From Pirellulaceae bacterium (GTDB lineage: Bacteria; Planctomycetota; Planctomycetia; Pirellulales; Pirellulaceae), in NCBI GenBank assembly GCA_013002105.1, contig JABDKS010000536.1, forward strand, positions 1 through 6,835: 6,835 nucleotides of DNA, written 5' to 3'. Position 1 is the stretch's first letter; every line of letters starts with the position of its first letter. The notes beneath the pieces are model-generated. The model worked only from the letters and a program-made list of their open reading frames with translations, did not search any database and was not told the origin of the DNA. The position numbers and the translations under genes are program-made. Below, piece by piece: positions 1 through 6,258 of the stretch.

Positions 1-245
1 ACGTGGCGCCGCTGAAAACGGCGGTTTCGTCCCTGGAATTAGCGGGCAACGGCAGGTCAGGTCAAGGGAGTTTCACCCTTTCTCCCAGCCAGCCAGCCTC
101 AAACCATGTAAATATCGGGACCGATCCCACCGCGTCATTGGCCGCATCCCCATCGTTTTGCCCGCAAATCGAGAGGATTCGGCGGTCTCACCAGCAGACT
201 TCCTCCGCCCAACGGCCCCGTTCACCGCTGATTCCAACAGCGGAC

Positions 246-394
246 AATCCCACGGGAATCGACGCCATCAGCCGTCGGTCGCGAAACGCACCCGCGGCAG
301 GCCAACCTCGATCAACAGCGCGATCCGCAATCCAAAGATCCCGAAGGGATCCACACCATTAGCCGTGGCACGTGCAGCGCACCCGCGGCAAGCC
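246..394. repeat. Two degenerate copies of a palindrome-headed intergenic repeat
   Basis: Copy A is 246-303 and copy B is about 336-394. Each starts with a small inverted repeat: AATCCC-ac-GGGAAT in A, and the perfect GATCCC-gaa-GGGATC at 337-351 in B. Each continues with a CCATyAGCCG block and ends in the shared 13-mer CGCACCCGCGGCA followed by rGCC. Over the last 29 bases the copies match at 22 positions. CAACAGCG also precedes both (235-242 and 313-320), so the duplicated segment may be about 80-90 bp. From memory, blocks of the form CCCGAAGGGATC plus TAGCCG recur between genes in planctomycete genomes. That link is recollection, not something this window shows. The function is unknown. 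Confidence 0.5.
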
Positions 395-662
395 GCGCCA
401 GCTACAGAACTCGTCCGCGCGCCTAATACCACATCGGCGCCAATCCGGCGCCGCACCGCGCGTCGGCCAATTGGCTGCCGTGCATGAACCAGTGGTCAGC
501 CGAGTATTGGAAGCACCGACGATAGGTACCGAACAGATCGACAGTCCCCGTTGGATGATTCACACCGGACCGATCCAAGTCAGCTTCATCGAGCGAGTCA
601 AGTCGTGTGATCGTGGACGCGCGGGTCATTCGGCACTCAGCGATAACTGTGAGGGAGTCGGT

Positions 663-686
663 GGATGATCAAATCGTGATCGATCC
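663..686 (-). terminator. Hairpin just past the DUF1579 gene, possible terminator
   Basis: GGATGATCA (663-671) pairs with TGATC-g-ATCC (677-686), giving nine base pairs with one bulged G (682) and a five-base loop. It begins about 20 bases beyond the stop codon of the minus-strand gene ending at 707, where a terminator would lie. No T-run follows on the minus strand, so it is not a classical intrinsic terminator. It could instead be a 3' stabilising hairpin or chance. Confidence 0.3.
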
Positions 687-706
687 AGGCGACGCAATGA
701 ATCAGG

Positions 707-1240
707 CTATTTGCGTTTGACGAATTTGATTCGCATGAACATCTTGAACGCGCCGGTCGCTTTGTCAGGAACAGATAAAACGAGCAATCGCTCATCAGCA
801 TTCTGATGAGAAATCGTCGTCTTCTGCACAATTGGATTTCCCTTCGCGTCTTTCACATGGGTCGTCCAACTGACCGTCTTGGACTTCGCGGCATATTCCC
901 CGGTCATGCTTGCCGCGTAGGGGCCGTCGTCAATCACCGTTGCAACGAGTTGCTTTTTGTCCAAATCGTAACCGACGATGGAATGGACTTTCATGCTCTG
1001 GCCCATGAACTGAGAATCGAAGTCCGATGCGATCCAATATTCACCATGGGGACGGTTTGTCTCCACGCCTTTGAATTGCGTCGACGGAGCATCCAATCCG
1101 GCCGGCCAAACCTCGATCTCAGCATCCCACACTCCGATGGATCCCTTCAAAACGTCTAATTCAATCGGCTTTTGATTCTCCTGGGCAACACTGCAAAGGG
1201 CGGTGCTGATGACAAAAAGGGTGACGAGTGACAGTTTCAT
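707..1240 (-). CDS. Secreted DUF1579-like protein of unknown function
   Basis: This encodes a 177-residue protein probably exported to the periplasm. Residues 1-19 form a typical Sec signal peptide (MKLSLV start, hydrophobic core, SVA cleavage site before Gln20). The mature part resembles DUF1579: a G-x-W-D-A-E-I-E-V-W block at 36-45, then H-G-E-Y-W-I-A-S-D-F-D-S-Q-F at 65-78 and M-G-Q, then V-G-Y-D-L-D-K-K at 89-96. This arrangement is common in planctomycete DUF1579 proteins, which are compact predicted beta-rich domains without an assigned reaction. The C-terminus is basic (KFVKRK). The frame stays open upstream to 1369, but position 1240 is preferred because the signal peptide begins there; an AGAGG lies somewhat far upstream (about 14-18 bases). 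The gene stands alone, divergent from the sigma factor gene, with 563 bases between them. I see no evidence of catalytic residues. Confidence 0.85.
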   Translation of the reverse strand: MKLSLVTLFVISTALCSVAQENQKPIELDVLKGSIGVWDAEIEVWPAGLDAPSTQFKGVETNRPHGEYWIASDFDSQFMGQSMKVHSIVGYDLDKKQLVATVIDDGPYAASMTGEYAAKSKTVSWTTHVKDAKGNPIVQKTTISHQNADERLLVLSVPDKATGAFKMFMRIKFVKRK

Positions 1241-1537
1241 ACGCGCTTTTTCAACCTCTAGCTGCAATGATTCGATTGTTTCTGCCGGTATCACGTCGCT
1301 CGACGCCAATGCTTGAAACCGCAAACGCAGCGCGAGTGCGTTCTTTTGTGTCCGCTCGCGGCGTGCCACGGTGACCCAAGCGATCCGTCATCACCGATGA
1401 CCTTACAAGCCAACAAAGCACCGAGCAACATTCGACGGCGAATTGCCGAAATCGATCTGGTCAGGATGCCTCCAGTATTTGCAATCGATCACGCGATAAC
1501 GAGGAGGGATCGACGATGGCATCCAGGTCGACGCAGG

Positions 1538-1677
1538 GATCATTCGCCAGAATCATTTACCAAGATCATTCGCTGGGATCAGATACTGGCCAATACCACC
1601 ACGTCACTGACGGCAATCGAATCCTCGTGAATTGCCCTTCAACCAAGTGAATTGCGGAGTTTGGCGACCCAATACCA
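1538..1677. repeat. Cluster of three short direct repeat pairs
   Basis: GATCATTCGC occurs at 1538-1547 and 1564-1573 (26 bases apart). CCAATACCA occurs at 1590-1598 and 1669-1677, and its surroundings also partly match (GGCnnnCCAATACCA...ACGT). GTGAATTGC occurs at 1627-1635 and 1647-1655 (20 bases apart). The copies are identical over 9-10 bases, but the blocks between them differ. Each pair alone could be chance. Three pairs within 140 bases suggest local duplication or regulator half-sites in the promoter region. Confidence 0.3.
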
Positions 1678-1773
1678 ACGTGCCGTGCCAGTTTCCTATC
1701 GATTGAGAAACCAAAAGTCGCGAGAATTTCCTCTGGCAGCCTAATATCTGACGCCACGACTCGTTAGCTCCTT

Positions 1774-1799
1774 GGAAACCGTAACCAACTCCCGCTAAT
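1774..1799 (+). promoter_or_regulatory. Possible ECF-type promoter directly upstream of the sigma gene
   Basis: GGAAAC at 1774-1779 resembles the -35 element used by many ECF sigma factors. GCTAAT at 1794-1799 lies 14 bases further on, where a -10 element could be, although it is not a close match to a known ECF -10 and the spacing is short. If real, transcription would begin at or next to the ATG at 1804, making a nearly leaderless message; that fits the lack of any Shine-Dalgarno sequence before this start. It would also suggest autoregulation. Only the -35 match is seen; the rest is inference. Confidence 0.2.
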
Positions 1800-1803
1800 C
1801 ACC

Positions 1804-2316
1804 ATGAGCCAAACCTCCACTTCTTGGCCTGCCGAAGTGATCGATCAACTTGTGCGTGAGCACGAGCGACCGCTGCTGGCGTACGCCAATCGGATGCTTG
1901 GTGGCGACTGGCAGGGGGCACAAGATGCGGTTCAAGAGACCTTCCTGCGGTTGTGTCGTGAGAATCGAGAAAAAATCGAATCCCGCGTCACCGCCTGGCT
2001 TTACACCGTCTGCCGGAGTCGAGTGATAGACATGAAACGAACCAATCATGCGACCCCGGTCGATGCTTCGCAAGTCACCGTGGCGGATCCAGCACCCGAC
2101 GCGATGCAAATGGCGTGTGACAGCGAAGAACAAAAACAATTGGCAGGAATGGTCGACCAGCTTTCGCCGCGGCAACAAGAAGTGTTGCGACTGCGAATGC
2201 AAGCCGGACTCAGCTATCGCGAGATCGCTGAAGTCACTGGACTAACCGTTAGCAATGTTGGTTTTCATTTGCACGCGGCCGTTCGCAACTTGCGTGATTC
2301 ACTCGCGATCACTTGA
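1804..2316 (+). CDS. ECF-type RNA polymerase sigma-70 factor
   Basis: This 170-residue protein is the usual length of an extracytoplasmic-function sigma factor, with regions 2 and 4 only. Region 2 spans about residues 16-79: the start binds core RNA polymerase (L-L-A-Y-A-N-R-M-L), then D-A-V-Q-E-T-F-L-R-L at 41-50 and the -10 recognition part A-W-L-Y-T-V-C-R-S-R-V-I-D at 64-76. A 30-residue acidic linker follows. Region 4 (about 113-167) has L-S-P-R-Q-Q-E-V-L-R-L at 120-130 and a helix-turn-helix, S-Y-R-E-I-A-E-V-T-G-L-T-V-S-N-V at 137-152, which would contact the -35 element. No Shine-Dalgarno site precedes the ATG; the alignment of region 2 with the family supports this start. The VWA protein gene lies 113 bases downstream on the same strand and may encode its regulator. 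I cannot assign an ECF subgroup. Confidence 0.93.
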   Translation: MSQTSTSWPAEVIDQLVREHERPLLAYANRMLGGDWQGAQDAVQETFLRLCRENREKIESRVTAWLYTVCRSRVIDMKRTNHATPVDASQVTVADPAPDAMQMACDSEEQKQLAGMVDQLSPRQQEVLRLRMQAGLSYREIAEVTGLTVSNVGFHLHAAVRNLRDSLAIT

Positions 2317-2429
2317 CGACTGCGAACGGCCCAAGGCAATGGGACATCGACTGCAATCGGAGTTCGCTCTGATCGCGCCGATGCCGTTGAAACCAATTTT
2401 TGTACGAATCATTTTTCCCGAGTTCTGAA

Positions 2430-5400
2430 ATGTCCGAATCCACTTGGAACGACCCACGAATCACCAGTTACGTTTTGAACGAACTGACTGACGATGAACG
2501 TCAGCAATTCGAGTCGGAACTGGAATCCAACGCCGAATTGGCTTCCGCTGTGGACGAAGCCCGTGGAATCACCGGTCAACTCCACACACTGTACGCCGCC
2601 GAACAAACACCGGCGCTGGAATCAGAACGACGCGACGCGATCATGGGCAGCGAATCGCTCGGAAACGCGCCGACAGAAACCGTGTCGCCGGCACGTGTCA
2701 CCAAGGCTAACGGCAACAGTGTGGCACCATCGTGGGGTGTCCCCCTGACCGTCATCGCGATGGCGGCGGTGCTGTTGCTGCTCGTCGGAATCGCCCCTTG
2801 GATTCGTCAAAAAACGACAATCACGGCCATCGATGTTGGCGGCCAGGAGAACAATTCACGGACGGTTAAGGAAGACACGGGCAAAGAGCAATTAGCGCAG
2901 CAAATTGATCGCGACGAAGGCCTGCTGTTGCAGGGCACCGGTGACGAGATGACCGATCACCCTGCAGCAACTCTGTCGGCGGCCGATGAACTCCACTTGG
3001 AGCCCTTGGCAGGCACGCAAACCGAGGCAGAGAAATCGATTTCGGTCGACGATGTGGAGTTTGCAGCGCCCGCGACGCCGTCGCCCGCAGCAGTGGAGTT
3101 GGCGGAATCTGCCATGCCACTTCGACGCCAAGCCAACGAATCGGCCAGTCGTCGGGGACGCGCCGACGCCGACAAGTTCGTTGAAATGCAGGCCGCCAGA
3201 GCAGACTCCGATCAGGGACAACTGGGACGCAATACTCCTGCCATGGTGCCACCCGCCGCATCCGAATCGGCCCCAAGCCCAGTAGGGTCGGCAAAGAGCC
3301 GTCGACAAATGGATTCCAATGCAGAAGGTCTCGGGGGACCCGAGATCGAAGCTCTCTCGGATCTGCAAGTCGATGCTGTCACAGCGTCGCCCGTCGTCAA
3401 GAACGCCCCCGATTCACCTTCCTCGGCAAAACCACCCGCCCCCGCACCGACGCCCAATACTGCACCGACGTCCAATCCTGCACCGATGTCCAACCCTGCA
3501 CCGGCGGAACCCGCCCCCGACGCGAGTTTGAGTATTTCGTTGGCCGATGGAAATTCCGATGGGGAAATGGATGACATCAGCCACCCGTTCGGTGACGCAA
3601 AACTTGAGGCCGTGAAGGAATCGGGGACCGTTGTGATCAGTGGCAACAAAAAAGATGTTCAAAAAGTTCGGGGTCTGATCAAGTCGCTCGAAGAAAAATC
3701 CAAGCACCCCTCACCAAGCTCGGCCACGCCGGCCGCGCCAGGCAGTGCGGCACCGATGCTTTCGAAGAACCCCATGTCGCCCAGTCGCACTCGGGAAAGC
3801 CGCGTGCCTCGCAAAGCGGGTCAAGCTGTTGCATCCAATCAGCAGGCAACCCAGTCGGACCGATTATCCGCTTCGATCGCTACGCTGGATCAACTGCAAA
3901 AGCGATCCAAACAACTGCCCGACGGCGAAGCAAAGAGCCTTGATGCGAAATTTTTTGGCGGGATCGAAGATGGTGGTGAAGGTCCCGGCAAAGCGGGTGA
4001 CCAGTTCGATCCCATCACTGAGAATCCGTTCAAACGTGTCAGTGACGAACCGCAAAGTACTTTCTCGATCGACGTCGACACGGCCAGCTACAGCAAGACA
4101 CGTGATTACCTGTTGCGTGCAGGATCGCTGCCGCGGCCGGACGCCGTGCGGATCGAAGAACTGGTCAACTATTTTGACTACGACTATCAGCCTCCGACAG
4201 CCGACGACAAACATCCCTTTGCTGCTCGCATGGTCGTCACCGGCTGTCCCTGGAACCAAGATCATCGCCTAGCGCGTATCGCAATCAAGGGTAAGACGAT
4301 GCGATCCGACGAGCGACCACCGTGCAACCTGGTGTTCCTGTTGGATACCAGTGGATCGATGGATTCACCCAATAAATTGCCGCTCGTGATCGAAGGCATG
4401 AAAATGTTGACCGATCAGCTCACGGACAAGGACCGAGTCGCCATCACTGTCTATGCTGGCTCGGCCGGCTTGGTGCTCGATTCGACATCCGCCCAAGACG
4501 ATACTGCGATCCGCCGCGCTTTGACCGAACTGTCCGCCGGCGGCAGCACCAATGGTGGCCAAGGAATCGCGTTGGCCTACCACACCGCCCGCGAAAATTT
4601 CATCACCGACGGTGTCAACCGCGTGATCCTGTGTACCGATGGAGATTTTAATGTCGGCGTGACCGGAACCGACCAATTGGTTCGGATTGTCGAACAGGAA
4701 TCCAAGGGTGGCATTTTTCTGTCGGTGCTCGGATTTGGAATGGGCAACCACAACGATGCGATGTTGGAACAAATCAGTGGACGTGGTAACGGCAATTATG
4801 CGTTCATTGACACGCGGGCCGAAGCCAAAAAGGTGCTGGTCGATCAAACCAACGGCACCTTGGTGACGATCGCCAAAGACGTGAAATTGCAACTGGAATT
4901 CAACCCAAAACAGGTCAGCCAGTATCGATTGATCGGTTACGAAAACCGCATGCTGGCCAAAGAAGATTTCAACGATGATAAAAAAGACGCTGGGGAAATC
5001 GGTGCCGGCCACACCGTCACGGCGCTTTACGAGATCGTTCCCGCAGGAATGCAGGCCGATGCGTCACCGCCGAAAGTGGACGACCTGAAGTATCAACGCA
5101 AAGGCAAGTTAAGCAAGCAAGCCAACAGCGGCGAATTGCTGACGCTGAAACTGCGTTACAAAATGCCCAACGAGGACAAGAGCACGTTGGTCCAATTCGC
5201 GGTTCAAGACGACGACGGTGATTTTGATTCCGCCGACGACGACGTCCGATTCGCTGCCGCCGTGGCCGGTTTCGGAATGAAACTGCGTCGTAGCAAGTAC
5301 GCCGGCACCTGGACCATGAGCGACGTGATCGCTGTAGCCGAAACCGCTTTGGGTGACGATCCATTCCAGTTGCGAAGCGAATTCGTGACGATGGCTCGCC

Positions 5401-5438
5401 GTGCGGCCCAGTTCATGGGCGAAGAAACGCCGCAATAG
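2430..5438 (+). CDS. Membrane-anchored YfbK-type von Willebrand A protein with anti-sigma-like N-terminus
   Basis: This is a 1002-residue protein. Residues 1-60 (N-D-P-R-I-T-S-Y-V-L-N-E-L-T-D-D-E-R) resemble the cytoplasmic helical part of anti-sigma factors. One membrane helix lies at about 102-125. Residues 126-530 are a long disordered linker rich in Ala, Pro, Ser and Asp, interrupted by a folded-looking patch at 400-424. Then follows the YfbK order: a VWA N-terminal domain (about 537-622, with S-T-F-S-I-D-V-D-T-A-S-Y), a VWA domain (about 633-803), and a DUF3520-like C-terminal domain (about 815-998). The metal-ion site is intact: D639-x-S641-x-S643, Thr707 and Asp737, so divalent metal and ligand binding is likely. 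Topology predicts the VWA part outside the membrane. An in-frame TTG at 2400 would add ten residues; ATG 2430 fits homologous N-termini better. The family's exact role is unknown. The linker makes it much longer than E. coli YfbK. Confidence 0.92.
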   Translation: MSESTWNDPRITSYVLNELTDDERQQFESELESNAELASAVDEARGITGQLHTLYAAEQTPALESERRDAIMGSESLGNAPTETVSPARVTKANGNSVAPSWGVPLTVIAMAAVLLLLVGIAPWIRQKTTITAIDVGGQENNSRTVKEDTGKEQLAQQIDRDEGLLLQGTGDEMTDHPAATLSAADELHLEPLAGTQTEAEKSISVDDVEFAAPATPSPAAVELAESAMPLRRQANESASRRGRADADKFVEMQAARADSDQGQLGRNTPAMVPPAASESAPSPVGSAKSRRQMDSNAEGLGGPEIEALSDLQVDAVTASPVVKNAPDSPSSAKPPAPAPTPNTAPTSNPAPMSNPAPAEPAPDASLSISLADGNSDGEMDDISHPFGDAKLEAVKESGTVVISGNKKDVQKVRGLIKSLEEKSKHPSPSSATPAAPGSAAPMLSKNPMSPSRTRESRVPRKAGQAVASNQQATQSDRLSASIATLDQLQKRSKQLPDGEAKSLDAKFFGGIEDGGEGPGKAGDQFDPITENPFKRVSDEPQSTFSIDVDTASYSKTRDYLLRAGSLPRPDAVRIEELVNYFDYDYQPPTADDKHPFAARMVVTGCPWNQDHRLARIAIKGKTMRSDERPPCNLVFLLDTSGSMDSPNKLPLVIEGMKMLTDQLTDKDRVAITVYAGSAGLVLDSTSAQDDTAIRRALTELSAGGSTNGGQGIALAYHTARENFITDGVNRVILCTDGDFNVGVTGTDQLVRIVEQESKGGIFLSVLGFGMGNHNDAMLEQISGRGNGNYAFIDTRAEAKKVLVDQTNGTLVTIAKDVKLQLEFNPKQVSQYRLIGYENRMLAKEDFNDDKKDAGEIGAGHTVTALYEIVPAGMQADASPPKVDDLKYQRKGKLSKQANSGELLTLKLRYKMPNEDKSTLVQFAVQDDDGDFDSADDDVRFAAAVAGFGMKLRRSKYAGTWTMSDVIAVAETALGDDPFQLRSEFVTMARRAAQFMGEETPQ
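3444..3506 (+). repeat. 18-bp tandem repeat inside the VWA gene linker
   Basis: Three 18-bp units (3444-3461, 3462-3479, 3480-3497) and half of a fourth (to 3506) share the pattern GCACCGayGyCCAAyhCT. They are in frame and encode six-residue Ala-Pro-Thr/Met-Ser/Pro-Asn-Pro/Thr units within the disordered Pro/Ala linker (about residues 339-359). The 18-bp period keeps the frame, so unit number can change by slippage without breaking the protein. This is probably a flexible spacer of no specific function. Confidence 0.8.
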
Positions 5439-5447
5439 GCAGCGTCC

Positions 5448-5463
5448 GTGATCGCTCGGTCAC
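5448..5463 (+). terminator. Small hairpin after the VWA gene, weak terminator candidate
   Basis: GTGATC (5448-5453) pairs with GGTCAC (5458-5463) around a GCTC loop, six pairs including one G-T. It starts ten bases past the stop codon of the VWA gene. No T-run follows, so it may be a 3' processing hairpin or chance. The hairpin repeats at 5557-5608 are an alternative stopping point for this transcript. Confidence 0.25.
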
Positions 5464-5556
5464 ATTCAAGACGCCGAGAGTCGATTCGCCGCCGGTGAGT
5501 TCTTGGTTGGTGCTGTCGCGCAGAGTCTGTTTTCATATTTTCTGGGCGGCCTTATG

Positions 5557-5616
5557 CGTCGGCGTTACTCGCCGGTATTATTCGTCGGCGTTACTCGCCG
5601 GTGTTATTCGCTGGTG
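5557..5616. repeat. 26-bp tandem hairpin repeat between convergent genes
   Basis: Unit 1 (5557-5582) and unit 2 (5583-5608) differ at one base of 26; a third, partial and diverged unit runs into 5609-5616. Each full unit contains a perfect inverted repeat, CGGCG-ttact-CGCCG (5560-5574 and 5586-5600), flanked by a TTATT block. The array lies between the converging VWA gene and the small minus-strand gene, and the latter's stop codon (5604-5606) lies inside unit 2. Paired hairpins here could end transcription from both sides, though neither is followed by a long T-run. The near identity of the two units points to recent duplication. Confidence 0.85.
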
Positions 5617-5984
5617 ATTTTTGTAGTAGCAAATTGCTGTATGGCGGGCAACTTCACGCCGCGTTTGGCCGCTTCGTGTCGCAGAGCCTGTTCGAAAAAC
5701 GGAAAGGGATAGTCCGGTTTTCGTTTCAGTGCATAGCGTTCGATGGCCACGACCAGGCGAAAATCGAGTCGACCCTTTTTCACTTCCGCGACCACAAATT
5801 GCACGTACCCGCGTTGCTGTCGCGTGGTGGCTCGCAGCCGGTTGGTCAATTGTTCTTCCAAGGTCGCGAAACGATCTGGGGCGGCGGACAACGTCCGCGG
5901 GGTAGTCAACTGCGCCGAGGCATCCGAAGCGGAGATCAAGAGCGAGGCTAGGCAGCCGAGAAGCATCAAAGTGGATGAGCGCAT
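5604..5984 (-). CDS. Small secreted protein of unknown function
   Basis: This 126-residue protein begins with a clear Sec signal peptide (residues 1-24, hydrophobic L-M-L-L-G-C-L-A-S-L-L-I core, A-S-A cleavage site before Gln25). A Cys at 11 is not in a valid lipobox. The mature part is predicted helical and basic: an amphipathic stretch at 39-58, then G-Y-V-Q-F-V-V-A-E-V-K-K-G at 59-71, R-L-D-F-R-L-V-V-A-I-E-R-Y-A-L at 72-86, and an aromatic/Pro turn Y-P-F-P-F-F-E at 92-98 leading to A-L-R-H-E-A-A-K-R-G-V. I recall similar short proteins in planctomycetes but no named domain. The frame runs on upstream to 6341, but the signal peptide fixes the start at 5984; no clear ribosome site is seen. 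It converges with the VWA gene and diverges from the Cys-rich gene. The stop codon lies in the tandem repeat. Confidence 0.75.
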   Translation of the reverse strand: MRSSTLMLLGCLASLLISASDASAQLTTPRTLSAAPDRFATLEEQLTNRLRATTRQQRGYVQFVVAEVKKGRLDFRLVVAIERYALKRKPDYPFPFFEQALRHEAAKRGVKLPAIQQFATTKITSE

Positions 5985-6105
5985 AGAAACTGGATTCTGG
6001 TCGGTGGAAATGGGGGATCGTCTCTTGCAACTACCAAGCCGACAGGGCCCACGACAAGGCGAGAGATCGTCCGTTTTCAAATCATTCGCGACTGCTAGCA
6101 ATAAA

Positions 6106-6141
6106 CCTGGCAATTTGCGTCGTCGTTGCCGGGGCCTTTTT
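6106..6141 (+). terminator. Intrinsic-terminator-like hairpin with no recognised gene before it
   Basis: CCTGGCAA (6106-6113) pairs with TTGCCGGG (6126-6133), eight pairs with one G-T, around a 12-base loop. GCC and a run of five T (6137-6141) follow. This is the best intrinsic-terminator shape in the window on the plus strand, yet no plus-strand gene precedes it. It could end a small RNA started near 5990-6050, act as an attenuator in a long leader of the Cys-rich gene, or be chance. Confidence 0.4.
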
Positions 6142-6143
6142 GA

Positions 6144-6211
6144 TCTGTCTGTTTCGGTTGCACTGATTGTGTGTACCGAGCCGGTCGCCGGGCCGAAAAG
6201 AGAATGACAGA
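6144..6211. other. Nested inverted repeats, possible structured RNA element
   Basis: Two arms pair in nested order: TCTGTC (6144-6149) with GACAGA (6206-6211), and TTTCGG (6152-6157) with CCGAAA (6193-6198). A small inner CCGG-tcg-CCGG at 6181-6190 adds a third helix. The internal loop is asymmetric (2 versus 7 bases). It matches no RNA family I recognise. It lies between the T-run hairpin and the leader of the Cys-rich gene, and could act on either strand. Confidence 0.3.
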
Positions 6212-6258
6212 CGCAGGCGTTTTCCCGTTTCGCGAGCGATTGCATGGACGCGATCGAC

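Larger units (their letters stand above)
1..706. other. Long non-coding stretch with no supportable gene
   Basis: Several reading frames are open here for 60-120 codons on both strands, but none has a credible start, signal peptide, domain or family resemblance, and they overlap one another. The translations are rich in Arg, Pro and Ser, as expected from GC-rich non-coding DNA. What can be seen is a pair of degenerate direct repeats at 246-394 and a hairpin at 663-686, both listed separately. A small inverted repeat also sits at the left edge (CGCCG at 7-11, CGGCG at 19-23, then GTTTCGT). It could be the terminator of a gene left of the window, but its T-run is poor. No end of an upstream gene is visible. 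Confidence 0.6.
1241..1803. other. Divergent intergenic region between DUF1579 and sigma factor genes
   Basis: This gap must hold the promoters for the minus-strand DUF1579 gene and the plus-strand sigma gene. The open frames within it (for example 1313-1630 plus and 1566-1757 minus) have no coding signature and I do not call them. Short direct repeats occur at 1538-1677, and an ECF-like promoter candidate lies at 1774-1799; both are listed separately. I see no tRNA, riboswitch or mobile element. A region this long between two small genes could be degraded former coding sequence, but nothing recognisable remains. Confidence 0.55.

Noticed and set aside
3..668. Several overlapping open frames of about 60-120 codons at the left of the window (3-362, 158-487, 372-668 plus; 268-456 and 423-629 minus)
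   Set aside because: They overlap in different frames, are rich in Arg/Pro/Ser, have no ribosome site, signal peptide or domain, and partly translate the degenerate repeats.
1241..1369. Upstream extension of the DUF1579 protein by 43 residues
   Set aside because: It would bury an obvious signal peptide (start at 1240) inside the protein; the added residues are basic and look non-coding.
1566..1757. Minus-strand open frame of 63 codons between the divergent genes
   Set aside because: No ribosome site, domain or family resemblance; it overlaps the short direct repeats in the promoter gap.
2387..2415. Internal promoter (TTGAAA, 17 bases, CATTTT) before the VWA gene
   Set aside because: The -35 match is good but the -10 matches only three of six consensus bases, so it is not strong enough to call.
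2400..2429. TTG start adding ten residues to the VWA protein
   Set aside because: ATG at 2430 begins the M-S-E-S-T-W-N-D-P-R segment typical of such N-termini; the added residues have no conserved feature.
2866..3649. Long minus-strand open frames opposite the VWA linker
   Set aside because: They arise from the Ala/Pro/Ser codon bias of the real plus-strand gene, and their translations are low-complexity.
4365..5012. 215-codon minus-strand open frame opposite the VWA domain
   Set aside because: The plus strand encodes an intact VWA domain with its metal site; the antisense frame has no recognisable domain or ribosome site.
5503..5712. Plus-strand open frame with a repeated Tyr-Ser-Pro-Val-Leu-Phe-Val motif
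   Set aside because: The peptide repeat is only a translation of the 26-bp hairpin array and the antisense of the small secreted protein gene.
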